A stretch of DNA of 64,000 bases from Salimicrobium album (GTDB lineage Bacteria; Bacillota; Bacilli; Bacillales; Halobacillaceae). A program made the position numbers and the translations under genes. Under the pieces are notes generated by a model. That model saw only the letters and a program-made list of their open reading frames with translations, made no database searches and had not been told where the DNA came from. The DNA is taken from positions 248,001 through 312,000 of the forward strand of contig NZ_FNOS01000003.1 of NCBI RefSeq assembly GCF_900107115.1, written 5' to 3'. This document shows, one piece after another, positions 26,649-35,079 of this stretch; position 1 is the stretch's first letter; each line of letters starts with the position of its first letter.

Positions 26649-27383
26649 TTACTGTGCTGAAAATCCTCCATCAATAACGAGCTCGGCACCTGTTATATAG
26701 TCGGCATCGTCAGAAGCCAGAAACAGGACGGCTCTCGCTATATCTTCCGGTTTTCCGAGTCGTCCGAGCGGAGTAGCCTTCTCAAGCTGTTCGAGCATAC
26801 CCCCGGATTCTTTCAGATTTTTCGTCATAGGCGTTTCTATAACACCCGGGAATACCGCGTTCACGCGAACCCCCTGTTTCCCATACGTAGTACTGGCAGA
26901 TTTGGAAATGGCCCGGACCGCTCCTTTAGAAGCGGAATAGCTGTTGAAGCCGAGTCCAATCTGAGCCGTGAAACTTGATATGTTCACAATCGAACCTTTT
27001 CCGTTCTCTGCCATGTAAGGAGCCACATGCTTGATCCCTGCGAACGGACCGTAGCTGTTGATACGCATCATCAGTTCCCAATCCTCGACCGTTGTATCAT
27101 CTGCGGACTTCTCTGTAGTGATACCAGCGTTGTTTACGAGGATATCTATTTTTCCATGCTGGTCTTTGATTTTCTGAACAGCATTCTTCCAGTCCTCATC
27201 GGAAGATATATCAAGCTTGACTCCTTCGACGTTCGTTTCCTGACCGACGGCTTTCAAACCTTCCTCATTCACGTCGGCAGCAATGACGAAAGCCCCTTCG
27301 TTTTTAAACAAATCCACCATTTCTTTACCCATACCGGATGCTCCCCCGGTAATAATCGCAACTTTACCATCTAATTTACCCAT
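26649..27383 (-). CDS. SDR-family oxidoreductase
   Basis: Classical short-chain dehydrogenase of about 244 residues: TGGASGMGKE (12-21) for NAD(P) binding, NNAG near 87, catalytic Ser in NISSF near 140 and Tyr-x3-Lys as YSASK near 153-157. The ATG at 27383 is 7 bases after AAAGGAGG; a second ATG upstream is too close. Substrate not predictable. Divergent from the MFS pump. Confidence 0.9.
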   Translation of the reverse strand: MGKLDGKVAIITGGASGMGKEMVDLFKNEGAFVIAADVNEEGLKAVGQETNVEGVKLDISSDEDWKNAVQKIKDQHGKIDILVNNAGITTEKSADDTTVEDWELMMRINSYGPFAGIKHVAPYMAENGKGSIVNISSFTAQIGLGFNSYSASKGAVRAISKSASTTYGKQGVRVNAVFPGVIETPMTKNLKESGGMLEQLEKATPLGRLGKPEDIARAVLFLASDDADYITGAELVIDGGFSAQ

Positions 27384-27543
27384 GTTCATTCCTCCTTTAT
27401 CTATTCTCAATTATAACTCATTTATATACTTTGCGCAGACTATTTGGATTTTCCATGCATATCAATTAACTTCCAGACTCCTGTCTGCTATAATTGTTAA
27501 CTTATTCGACTCATTATTAAATAGGAAGAAAGAAGGAATTGAT

Positions 27544-28947
27544 ATGGCTGACGGTCAAGGACGCCCCGATGTAAACAAAGTCCCGCTGATGATTGTTCTG
27601 ATTTCAGGAGCGTTCGTAGCGATTCTGAATCAGACACTTTTATCTACTGCTATCCCCCCGATCATGAATGACCTCGGAGTAAGTGCCAACACGGCTCAAT
27701 GGTTACAGTCGGTTTTCATGCTTGTGAACGGAATTATGATTCCCATCACCGCATTTCTCATTGAACGGTTCACTACCCGCGGTCTGTTTCTTACAGCTGT
27801 CGGCACATTCGCGCTCGGAACTCTGGTATGTGCGTTAGCTCCGAACTTTTCGTTTCTGATGGCCGGCCGTGTACTTCAGGCCGGCGGTGCAGGTATTATT
27901 ATGCCGCTGATGCAGACGATTCTTTTTCTCGTTTTTCCGATTGAAAAACGGGGGACGGCCATGGGGCTGTTCGGTCTCGTCATAGCTTTCGCTCCGGCTA
28001 TAGGACCTACGCTTTCCGGATACCTCGTGGGGCAGTTCCCGTGGAGAAGCGTATTTTACGTTGTCCTTCCTATCGCAATTATTGATATAATTGTCGCTTA
28101 CTTTATCCTGAAAAACGTCACAACGCGGACATTCCCTAAAATTGATGCTCTCTCCATCGCCCTGTCCACACTCGGGTTCGGGGGACTTCTCTACGGTTTC
28201 AGTACAGCAGGAAACGTCGGTGGCTGGCTCGTTCCGCAGGTATATATTCCAATCATTGTCGGTGCCATCACCCTTACATTGTTCATTCAACGTCAGATGA
28301 AACTCGAACAGCCGATTTTGGAGTTCAGGATTTTCAAATATGGGGTCTTCACTCTTACAACCGCTCTCGGCATGGTAGTATTCATGTCCATGATAGGCGG
28401 GGCCGTCATTTTGCCTATTCTGATGCAGAATATGCTTGGATTCTCCCCGCTCGAGTCCGGGCTAATGCTGCTTCCCGGCGCGGTTCTGATGGGGATAATG
28501 AACCCGGTGACCGGACGCCTTTTCGACAAGTTCGGGGCCAGATGGCTTGCGATCATCGGGCTCGGGATTTTAACCGTCACGAATTTTCTTTTCACTTCGC
28601 TTACAACTGAAACGACATTCGCCTATTTGGCAATCGTCAACTCAGCCCGTATGTTCGGTATTGCTATGGTAATGATGCCCGTAACGACTGCCGGACTTAA
28701 CCAGCTCCCCGATAAACTGATGCCACACGGTACAGCCATGAATAATACGATGCGGCAGATCTCCGGAGCTGTCGGTACGGGGCTGCTGGTGTCCGTCATG
28801 TCCAGTGGTGCGATTCCCCGGGAAGGCGCTGCCGGCATGGTGAACGGGGTCAATAGTGCCTTCATCGTTGCAGGAGCACTTTCCTTATTCGGTTTCATTC
28901 TCGCTTTCTTTATCAGGAGCAGAAAAAGAACTGCAGCTGCAGCCTGA
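27544..28947 (+). CDS. MFS drug transporter, DHA2 (EmrB/QacA) type
   Basis: Proton-coupled efflux pump of 467 residues with about 14 helices. Motifs typical of DHA2 are present: LNQTLLSTAIPPIM (motif D1) near 25, GRVLQAGGAGIIMPL (motif B) near 112 and APAIGPTLSGYLV (motif C) near 155. The frame is open upstream, but ATG 27544 with GAAGGAATTG gives the normal N-terminus. Substrate unknown; multidrug or cation efflux is the family theme. Confidence 0.9.
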   Translation: MADGQGRPDVNKVPLMIVLISGAFVAILNQTLLSTAIPPIMNDLGVSANTAQWLQSVFMLVNGIMIPITAFLIERFTTRGLFLTAVGTFALGTLVCALAPNFSFLMAGRVLQAGGAGIIMPLMQTILFLVFPIEKRGTAMGLFGLVIAFAPAIGPTLSGYLVGQFPWRSVFYVVLPIAIIDIIVAYFILKNVTTRTFPKIDALSIALSTLGFGGLLYGFSTAGNVGGWLVPQVYIPIIVGAITLTLFIQRQMKLEQPILEFRIFKYGVFTLTTALGMVVFMSMIGGAVILPILMQNMLGFSPLESGLMLLPGAVLMGIMNPVTGRLFDKFGARWLAIIGLGILTVTNFLFTSLTTETTFAYLAIVNSARMFGIAMVMMPVTTAGLNQLPDKLMPHGTAMNNTMRQISGAVGTGLLVSVMSSGAIPREGAAGMVNGVNSAFIVAGALSLFGFILAFFIRSRKRTAAAA

Positions 28948-28971
28948 GTAATTTAAAAAGAATAACTAGCA

Positions 28972-29017
28972 AAAAGCCCCTTGGGACCCGGTCACTTCCG
29001 GTTTTCAAGGGGCTTTT
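28972..29017. terminator. Bidirectional terminator
   Basis: A 12-bp perfect stem (AAAAGCCCCTTG / CAAGGGGCTTTT) with a secondary ACCGG..CCGG hairpin in the loop, between the MFS gene and the convergent antiporter. Confidence 0.88.
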
Positions 29018-29046
29018 CATGCCGGAATAAGCACAAAAGAATCCAG

Positions 29047-30231
29047 TCAGTTTTCCAGTTTGCGGGATAACGGATATACCCCGAGACTCTGAATAATCAG
29101 TGATAGTACTACAACCGAGAAACTGATGGATAACAGCATCTCGCTCCCGTCCGGGCTTTTCGCATGGAGACTCAAAATCAGAAATACGGACATCGTCCCC
29201 CTGATTCCTGCCCAGGACACGAGAAAAGCCTGTCTGTTTTTATCAAGCGACCGATGATTATGGAATATCGCCAGCACACTCGTCACTATTAAGTAACGGA
29301 TGACGATAGAGGCGAGAAAAATGATGATTGCCATAGCCCAGTTTGCGGAAGTGAGATACGGCGTCGCCGTAATTCCGATGAGCAGAAAAACGAGAGCAAG
29401 CAGGGACGGTTCCACGACATTCCAGAAACCGGACAGTGCTTCTCTATAATGTTCCTCCCGGTTCATATGCTCGAATTCATAACTCAGCATAATACCGGCA
29501 GCCACTGTTCCGAGTACTCCGGAGAATCCGATATGTTCAGCCGTCTGGAATGACCCATAAGCGATAATGATGCTGAGCATCACCTGATAATCGTGATGAT
29601 GGGTTATATGTACGGCTTTTGAACAGAGCCACCCGAATGCTATTCCCACGGCCACTCCACCGAGCGATACGTATAAAAATTCTCCGATAAAACCGGTGAG
29701 CTGAAAGGAATTTTCACCCAGGTACATACCGCTCAAAACTGTGAACAGCACGATGCTCGTTCCATCGTTGATCATCGATTCCCCGTCCACCACTTCGGCA
29801 ATCTGCTCGTCGGCCGCTTCTTCCAGAACGGAGACAGCGGAAACAGGATCAGTCGGGGTCAGAATCGAAGCGATAACCATGGCGCCGAGAAAAGAAATGC
29901 TGCCGAACCATCCTCCGATCATGTACGTCAGCAGACCCAGCAGAAGCGCCGTGGCCATCAGGCCGAGGGTACTTAGCGTAGCCAGCACAGCTCCATGCCT
30001 TTTTATAGCTTTGGCTGAATATTTATAGGCGGAAACGAACAGTATCCCCGGAAGGAAGATTTCATAAATCATCTTCTCCGTAACTTCCACCGTAGAAAAA
30101 TATGGCACAAATGATAGTCCTATGCCAACTACGAGAAGCACTACCGGGATCGGCAGACTCTTTTTTTTCTTATCGATGGTAAAAACGACATATCCTATTA
30201 ACAAAAGAAGCACTACTTGAGTAACGCTCAT
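29047..30231 (-). CDS. CPA1-family cation:proton antiporter (NhaP type)
   Basis: Sodium (or potassium):proton antiporter of about 394 residues with 12 or 13 helices. The CPA1 ion-binding motif is visible as ASILTPTDPVSAVSVLEE (near 130-148), followed by DGESMINDGTSIVLF. There is no cytosolic TrkA domain. The ATG at 30231 follows GGGGGAGGG. It fits osmotic/pH homeostasis in a salt-adapted bacterium. Confidence 0.88.
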   Translation of the reverse strand: MSVTQVVLLLLIGYVVFTIDKKKKSLPIPVVLLVVGIGLSFVPYFSTVEVTEKMIYEIFLPGILFVSAYKYSAKAIKRHGAVLATLSTLGLMATALLLGLLTYMIGGWFGSISFLGAMVIASILTPTDPVSAVSVLEEAADEQIAEVVDGESMINDGTSIVLFTVLSGMYLGENSFQLTGFIGEFLYVSLGGVAVGIAFGWLCSKAVHITHHHDYQVMLSIIIAYGSFQTAEHIGFSGVLGTVAAGIMLSYEFEHMNREEHYREALSGFWNVVEPSLLALVFLLIGITATPYLTSANWAMAIIIFLASIVIRYLIVTSVLAIFHNHRSLDKNRQAFLVSWAGIRGTMSVFLILSLHAKSPDGSEMLLSISFSVVVLSLIIQSLGVYPLSRKLEN

Positions 30232-30373
30232 CTTCCCTCCCCCTTTCATCTACAATAGTGAATACCTCTTTTTCCTTTTCAAAAAACAAAATCGTCTGTT
30301 TTGACACAAAAACTTTTTTCCGCTATTGTAATGCAGAGTAAATAAATCAGAATTAAGTTGAAGGAGGAACAGC

Positions 30374-31591
30374 GTGAAAAAACTCTGGAATTTATATATA
30401 CATGCTTCGCTCATTAAAAAAATCACGGTGGCTCTGGTAATCGGCATCATTCTGGGACTGCTTCTCGGTGATAAAGCAAGTGCCCTCGCCCCTTTCGGCG
30501 ACCTTATGCTGCGTCTGTTGCAATTCATCATTATCCCCCTTATTCTTTTCACACTGATCGTAGGGGTGAATCAGACGAATATCGGAAACCTCGGCCGCAT
30601 GGGCGGGAAAGTGTTTCTATACTATCTCGGGACTTCGGCTCTCGCCATCATCATCGGGACTTCTGTCGCCAGTCTTTTCGACCCCGGCACAGGTCTTTCT
30701 TTAAGCGGAAACGAGTCCTTTGAAGTGCCTGAGGATCCGGGGGTCACGGAGGTAATCCTCAGTATTGTGCCGGATAATATAGTGAAAGCATTCGTCGAAA
30801 TGAACCTGCTCGGCATCATTTTCACTGCTTTCGCTTTCGGAATTGCCATAACTTATATGCGAAGCACAGAAAAATTCGGCGAGAAAGCCGAAAAACTGTA
30901 TGATCTTATCGATACGTTGAACGAACTGACTTTGACAGTGATGAAAGGGATCCTTCAGTATATCCCGGTCGGTATTGCAGCTATAATCGCAGGGATCGTT
31001 GGAGAACAGGGCGCTGATACCCTTCAGGAACTCGGTGGTTTCATCGGAGTCCTTTACATCGCCCTGCTCGTCCAGCTCGTTATTTATGTCGGTATTCTCC
31101 TGCTCACTAAAACGAAACTCGGCCACTTCTTCGGGGAGGCGAGGACGCCCATGGTTACCGCTTTCGTCACTCAGAGTTCTTCCGGAACACTGCCGGTTAC
31201 CCTTCATGCTGCGAACCGGCTGAAGCTGAACAAAAGCCTTTACGGTTTCAGCCTTCCGCTCGGCGCGACCATCAACATGGACGGGGCGGCTATACGGATA
31301 GCCGTTTCGGCAGTATTTGCAGCAAACGTCATCGGTGATCCGCTTAGCTTTGTCAGCGTGCTGCAAGTAGTGATCGTCGGCACGCTCGCTTCGGTGGGGA
31401 CTGCCGGGGTGCCCGGTGCCGGTATCATCATGATCGCTACCGTCTTCTCCCAGGTGGGACTTCCGATGGAAGCTGTAGCTCTTCTTACTGCAGTAGACGT
31501 CTTCGTAGGCATGGGAGCTACTGCCCTTAACGTGACAGGAGACCTCGTCGGTACAAACGTCATCAGCAAAACAGAGAAACGGGCCTCCTGA
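30374..31591 (+). CDS. Dicarboxylate/amino acid:cation symporter (DAACS family)
   Basis: A GltP/GltT/DctP-type symporter of 405 residues taking up glutamate, aspartate or C4-dicarboxylates with sodium or protons. The serine-rich hairpin TQSSSGTLP (near 275), the NMDG motif (as TINMDGAAI, near 307) and the terminal MGATALNVTGD helix are present. The residue after NMDG is Ala instead of the usual Thr, which may affect sodium or substrate preference. AAGGAGGAAC precedes the start. The gene is monocistronic. Confidence 0.9.
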   Translation: MKKLWNLYIHASLIKKITVALVIGIILGLLLGDKASALAPFGDLMLRLLQFIIIPLILFTLIVGVNQTNIGNLGRMGGKVFLYYLGTSALAIIIGTSVASLFDPGTGLSLSGNESFEVPEDPGVTEVILSIVPDNIVKAFVEMNLLGIIFTAFAFGIAITYMRSTEKFGEKAEKLYDLIDTLNELTLTVMKGILQYIPVGIAAIIAGIVGEQGADTLQELGGFIGVLYIALLVQLVIYVGILLLTKTKLGHFFGEARTPMVTAFVTQSSSGTLPVTLHAANRLKLNKSLYGFSLPLGATINMDGAAIRIAVSAVFAANVIGDPLSFVSVLQVVIVGTLASVGTAGVPGAGIIMIATVFSQVGLPMEAVALLTAVDVFVGMGATALNVTGDLVGTNVISKTEKRAS

Positions 31592-31655
31592 ATGTGTTAA
31601 AATGAACGCGGGAAAACTAATCCCCTTTTTAATACAGACATAAAGGAGGGTTTGC

Positions 31656-31895
31656 ATGGCTTTTGTCATTACTGCCCCGTGTGAACAGGAGAAATCCGGA
31701 GAATGCGTAGACGTATGTCCGGTGGATTGTATAGAAGAAGGTAAAGACATGTTTTATATCGATCCGGAGATTTGTATCGACTGCGGCGCCTGCGAAGCAG
31801 TCTGCCCGGTAGAGGCGATTTATTACGAAGAGGACCTTATCGACGAAGACATGCCTTATGTGGAAAAAGCGAAAGAATTCTTCAATCAGAAATAG
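31656..31895 (+). CDS. 7Fe ferredoxin (3Fe-4S/4Fe-4S)
   Basis: A 79-residue acidic ferredoxin. The first cluster pattern C-x7-C-x3-CP (residues 9-21) lacks the fourth close cysteine, as in Bacillus-type 7Fe ferredoxins; the second is C-x2-C-x2-C-x3-CP (CIDCGACEAVCP, near 40-51). It carries electrons for soluble redox enzymes. AAAGGAGG lies 9 bases before the ATG and a strong terminator follows. Confidence 0.88.
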   Translation: MAFVITAPCEQEKSGECVDVCPVDCIEEGKDMFYIDPEICIDCGACEAVCPVEAIYYEEDLIDEDMPYVEKAKEFFNQK

Positions 31896-31941
31896 AAAAG
31901 CGGACCGCAAATCAAAACTTAGTTTGCGGTCCGCTTTTTTT
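31896..31941. terminator. Terminator of the ferredoxin gene
   Basis: A perfect 16-bp stem (AAAAGCGGACCGCAAA and complement) with an 11-base loop and T7 tail; it may also serve the convergent DUF5652 gene. Confidence 0.9.
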
Positions 31942-31942
31942 A

Positions 31943-32155
31943 TTATTCATCCAGCTGTCTGTCTTTCCTGAAAAAAATGAGATACATTATTTCCACGAGA
32001 CCGACAGTGTTCACAATCAGCAAGCTGAGAAACCATGGCAGCTGTCTGTTACGGGCTGCGTGCCAGAGTGCTATTCCCTTCCAGATAATCGACCACACGA
32101 TTACGAAGAACAGCAGCGGGCTTTTAAAATTGAAACTGCCATTTTCCTTTTCCAT
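31943..32155 (-). CDS. Small two-helix membrane protein (DUF5652-like)
   Basis: A 70-residue protein with two hydrophobic helices (about 12-32 and 40-60) separated by HAARNRQLPWF, the layout and WKGIALWHAARN sequence of DUF5652 proteins. The start at 32155 follows AGGAGG. Function unknown. Confidence 0.7.
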   Translation of the reverse strand: MEKENGSFNFKSPLLFFVIVWSIIWKGIALWHAARNRQLPWFLSLLIVNTVGLVEIMYLIFFRKDRQLDE

Positions 32156-32258
32156 TCTTCCTCCTCCTTTTTCCACGCACTTCAAACCTTTGGAAGATTG
32201 TTTATGAAAAGCAGTTCCATCGAAATAAATCAGGACGGAACTGCTCTTCTCACTGATG

Positions 32259-32768
32259 TTATTGTAACCCATCGATCACTTCGTCACGGGAATTCTTCCA
32301 AAGTTCCCCGTGCTCTTCTTTCAGGTAGTCGACGAGGATCCGCTTCGACTTTTCATCCATGTGTTCGACCAGAACTTTCCCTTTCAGCGACTTATCCAGG
32401 TTATTGACGTGCTCCGGCATCGACTTATACCCGGGCTTGATCCGTCTTTCCTCCGTCGATACCTGCACTTCGCAGGCACCGATGCCGTAAATATAAGGGC
32501 CTTCCTGCGCTACCTGGGTCGCTACCCAGACGATCCAGTACAGATTCGGTTCCACAAGCGGTTCCTTATCCGGTTTAAAACGGACCTTTTTCTCTATTTT
32601 ACTCCGGGCATGCAGGGCATCCATATCAATGTACGCTTCTTCTTTCTGAGGGTCGACAATAACCGGAGAAATGTTATCGAGGTTGATTGTTCCCACCCCG
32701 TAACTGCCATCTCCACCTGTAGAATCACCGCTCAGTATATTAAACTGGTTTTTTTTCTCATCAGCCAT
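32259..32768 (-). CDS. ywhD: YwhD family protein
   Basis: A 169-residue soluble protein recognisable as YwhD, conserved in Bacillaceae and of unknown function. Characteristic are the N-terminal FNILSGDSTGGDGSYGVG and the central YWIVWVATQVAQEGPYIYG segments. GGAGGTTATATT precedes the ATG. It stands alone. Confidence 0.85.
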   Translation of the reverse strand: MADEKKNQFNILSGDSTGGDGSYGVGTINLDNISPVIVDPQKEEAYIDMDALHARSKIEKKVRFKPDKEPLVEPNLYWIVWVATQVAQEGPYIYGIGACEVQVSTEERRIKPGYKSMPEHVNNLDKSLKGKVLVEHMDEKSKRILVDYLKEEHGELWKNSRDEVIDGLQ

Positions 32769-32853
32769 AATATAACCTCCCTCATCTCGCTATGTTTCTT
32801 CCATTATATCGCAGACAGAGAGGGAACAAAAGGGAAGCTGTCTTCTGGAAAAG

Positions 32854-32898
32854 AAAAACAGGCGGACCCTTCGGGGAAAGGGCCGCCTGTTTTTTTAT
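32854..32898 (-). terminator. Intrinsic terminator downstream of the PlcR-like regulator
   Basis: AACAGGCGG / CCGCCTGTT with further CCCTT / AAAGG pairing and T tracts on both sides. The nearest minus-strand gene upstream is the regulator (stop at 33073), so it either ends that transcript or a separate short one starting at the PlcR box near 33054. Confidence 0.75.
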
Positions 32899-33053
32899 TA
32901 GTTAAAAGGAGAGGGGGGGATGATGGTCTGTCTTTATGAGTATGATTATATCTCCTCTTCCGCTTTCCTGCAAAAGCTCCTGCAACGCTTATACAACTGT
33001 ATGCCCGGAGTACACTCCCCGCACCCCTTTTTTTATACGTAAGCACATAAAAT

Positions 33054-33069
33054 TATGAATATATGCATA
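33054..33069. promoter_or_regulatory. PlcR box-like operator, downstream of the regulator gene
   Basis: TATGAATATATGCATA matches the PlcR box TATGNAN4TNCATA at every fixed position. It sits 4 bases beyond the stop of the regulator gene. On the minus strand a TATAAA (33037-33032) lies 16 bases further and could be the -10 of a short transcript ending at 32854-32898. Confidence 0.7.
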
Positions 33070-33072
33070 ATT

Positions 33073-33957
33073 TTATTTTATTATTCCCGTCGCCCGGTAA
33101 TTCTCTATCTCACTTTCGATGAATTTAAGCAGGTTTTTCTTCTGCTGGAGTTCTATAATCGTTCTCGTTTTTTCCCAGTAACGCAAGCCTTCTTCTTCGT
33201 TCCCGAGCAACAATAGATTACGGCCGAGCTGATAGTGGAATTCTGCAAACAGAAACATATCCTCCTCGGATAAGCAGAGAGCCAGTCCTTTCTCGCAATA
33301 ACCTGCCGAAAGTTTGTATTCCCCGAGATCCGAGTGAACTTTGGAGAGGTTGTAATACACTTTCCTTACAATCCTCTCTTTTTTCAGTGAAGCCATCCGC
33401 TTAAGGATACGCAGGGCTTTCTCCAGGTAATAGACGGCTTCCTTAAGCTCCCCTTCATTTCTTTTTATGATACCGATACTATTCAGGACGTTCATATCAA
33501 GTTCAGTAATCAATAAATCGAGGTCTCCATTCGACAGACAATCCATGAAGAGAGACACTGCCCCTGCAGCGTCTTTGTGAAGATGGTAAACAGTCATCGC
33601 TTTATGCCATTTCAGGTATTTGTGGCGGTGCCCTTTCTGGAGGAGCGGGTTTTTCGATTCCTGGTCCACGATCTCCTCAATAAGACTGTAGTCGCGGTCA
33701 CGTCTCGCTTCCTCCAGCAATTCTTTTACTTCCTGAAAATAATCTTCTCTTTCCTTCGAATGTTCATCAAGAAAATAATTGATATCTACGTCAAACTTTT
33801 TAGAAATCGCCCACAGCATCTGGTAGGAAGGCTCATTCAATCCCCGTTCTATTCTACTTATTTCCGATTGGGAACAGACTTTATTAGCCAGAAAAGCCTG
33901 GGACATTCCGGTCTGTTTTCTCAGTTCACGTATCTTTTCTCCTGTATTTTCATACAT
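33073..33957 (-). CDS. PlcR-like RNPP-family regulator (HTH-TPR)
   Basis: A 294-residue regulator with an XRE-type helix-turn-helix (residues 5-62) and a C-terminal array of TPR-like helices (about 70-290), the RNPP architecture (Rap, NprR, PlcR, PrgX) in which the TPR part binds an imported peptide. The recognition helix CSQSEISRIE (28-37) closely matches PlcR (CHQSEVSRIE, from memory), and perfect PlcR boxes flank the gene. The length matches PlcR (about 285) rather than NprR (over 400). The start follows AAGGAGGGG. Its likely ligand is made from the divergent pro-peptide gene at 34128. Confidence 0.88.
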   Translation of the reverse strand: MYENTGEKIRELRKQTGMSQAFLANKVCSQSEISRIERGLNEPSYQMLWAISKKFDVDINYFLDEHSKEREDYFQEVKELLEEARRDRDYSLIEEIVDQESKNPLLQKGHRHKYLKWHKAMTVYHLHKDAAGAVSLFMDCLSNGDLDLLITELDMNVLNSIGIIKRNEGELKEAVYYLEKALRILKRMASLKKERIVRKVYYNLSKVHSDLGEYKLSAGYCEKGLALCLSEEDMFLFAEFHYQLGRNLLLLGNEEEGLRYWEKTRTIIELQQKKNLLKFIESEIENYRATGIIK

Positions 33958-33976
33958 ACTGCCACCCCTCCTTTCT

Positions 33977-33992
33977 TATGCAAAAATGCATA
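33977..33992. promoter_or_regulatory. PlcR box-like operator between regulator and pro-peptide genes
   Basis: TATGCAAAAATGCATA matches TATGNAN4TNCATA at all fixed positions. It lies 19 bases before the regulator ATG, next to its ribosome site, and about 104 bases before the TATAAT at 34097 of the pro-peptide gene. It could mediate both autoregulation and activation of the signal gene. Confidence 0.75.
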
Positions 33993-34096
33993 ATTTCATT
34001 AAAAAAATAAGATTGTTCCTCTAAGTACATTTATTCACGGCAGAAGACCCCATTTTTCCCTTCGGAACGAGTTTTATATTATCTACTATACCGTAT

Positions 34097-34102
34097 TATA
34101 AT
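34097..34102 (+). promoter_or_regulatory. -10 box of the pro-peptide gene
   Basis: TATAAT lies 25 bases before the GTG start. No good -35 is seen at 16-18 bases, as expected for an activator-dependent promoter. Confidence 0.5.
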
Positions 34103-34127
34103 TACTTTCAAAAGAGGTGGTGAATAC

Positions 34128-34265
34128 GTGTCCAGGAAGCTTTCAGTTTTCATCGTGACGATGCTGCTGGTTTTAGGTTCTGCAAGTGCAGTGACTGCTA
34201 AAGAGACTACGTATGAAATATCAGCCAAACCTGTAATACAAGCTGATTTCCCCGATCAGCATTAA
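34128..34265 (+). CDS. PapR-like secreted signalling pro-peptide (45 residues)
   Basis: A short gene starting at GTG 34128 after AGAGGTGGTG. The product has a basic N-terminus (MSRKLS), a hydrophobic export segment (VFIVTMLLVLGSASA) with a likely AxA-type cleavage near residue 24 (AVTA), a short spacer and the C-terminus QADFPDQH. PapR of B. cereus is 48 residues with the same layout and ends in ADLPFEF/Y, the peptide re-imported to activate PlcR. The shared A-D-hydrophobic-P core, the divergent PlcR-like gene and the PlcR boxes support a signal precursor. Mature length and import route (Opp) are inferred. Confidence 0.78.
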   Translation: MSRKLSVFIVTMLLVLGSASAVTAKETTYEISAKPVIQADFPDQH

Positions 34266-34289
34266 CATTGATTCACCAGTAGATTTCAG

Positions 34290-34325
34290 CCGCTGGCTTC
34301 TCCCCGGAAGCCGGCGGTTTTTTTG
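34290..34325 (+). terminator. Terminator of the pro-peptide gene
   Basis: CCGCTGGCTTC / GAAGCCGGCGG stem (one G-U pair) followed by T7. It closes a monocistronic transcript of about 215 bases. Confidence 0.88.
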
Positions 34326-34403
34326 CCTTCTTTCGGATATAACACTCAAAAGAACCGATTATTTCCCGGGTAATACCAGGGAACTTATTTTCACAAACAA
34401 AAA

Positions 34404-34423
34404 ACCGCCTGAAAATCAGACGG
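34404..34423 (-). terminator. Terminator overlapping the methyltransferase stop
   Basis: Short CCGcCTG / CAGaCGG stem with T6 on the minus-strand exit; it overlaps the stop codon. Nothing further is seen in 34326-34403. Confidence 0.6.
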
Positions 34424-35018
34424 ATTCTTTTACTGCAATCAATTGTATAACATGGCCAAGACCCGTATGCCTTGCACCTTCTACGCGATTCGCTTCCCCA
34501 TAATAAAAATGAAGGATTTTATCGTCGCGGAACCATTCGAGCATATCTTCAGGCCGGTACATCGCTTCTCTCGTCGGCGGCCCTCCGGTTTTGTAGTTTA
34601 TTTGTTCTTCCGAGTACACTTCAATGAGGATAGCGCCACCGGTTTTTACCGAGTCACGGACGTTTGCCATCAGGAAAGACTGATCTTCTTTCGGCACGTG
34701 ACCGAATACCATAACGGCTCCGTCGTAAATATTTTCACCTGTCTTTTCCTGCGTAAGGTCTTTATGGAGACCCTCCACGTAGACTTCCCGTTCGTCAGCG
34801 AGGCGCTTCATCTTCTCAATACCGACTTCGGAATTATCGTAAGCCGTTACCGGATGTCCCTCTTCGGCTAAGAACACGGCATTCCTGCCTTCTCCCTCTG
34901 CAAAACAGCCGATGTGACCGCCTTCTTCGATATAATCATAGTGGTTTTTAATGAATTCATTCACCTCTGTACCGTAAATAAACTCACTTTCATTAAAACG
35001 TTGATCCCAATCTGTCAT
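34416..35018 (-). CDS. Class I SAM-dependent methyltransferase (TehB-like)
   Basis: A 200-residue methyltransferase with motif I as IGCFAEGEGRNAVFLAEEG (near 35-55) and YDNSEVGIEKM for the ribose-binding acidic residue. The pattern is that of TehB/thiopurine-type small-molecule methyltransferases, some of which detoxify tellurite. Start after AGGAGGGATG. Substrate unknown; it is not obviously tied to the peptide locus. Confidence 0.85.
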   Translation of the reverse strand: MTDWDQRFNESEFIYGTEVNEFIKNHYDYIEEGGHIGCFAEGEGRNAVFLAEEGHPVTAYDNSEVGIEKMKRLADEREVYVEGLHKDLTQEKTGENIYDGAVMVFGHVPKEDQSFLMANVRDSVKTGGAILIEVYSEEQINYKTGGPPTREAMYRPEDMLEWFRDDKILHFYYGEANRVEGARHTGLGHVIQLIAVKESV

Positions 35019-35079
35019 TTTTCATCCCTCCTGGTCCACCGTACCACTTCTCAAAACGGGAAAACGAACAATTTGATCG

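Noticed and set aside
30701-31750. Open frame of 349 codons antisense to the dicarboxylate symporter
   Set aside because: Composition is low in hydrophobic residues and full of Ser/His/Arg, it covers a convincing symporter gene, and no ribosome site precedes it.
32920-33042. 40-codon plus-strand ORF with AAGGAG eight bases before its ATG
   Set aside because: A strong terminator with T7 sits immediately upstream, leaving no room for a promoter, and the product has no signal or family features. The good-looking ribosome site may be chance in a purine-rich tract.
32804-33046. 80-codon minus-strand ORF behind the PlcR box
   Set aside because: It runs through the terminator hairpin and has no ribosome site at its GTG. 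I keep only the idea of a short RNA.
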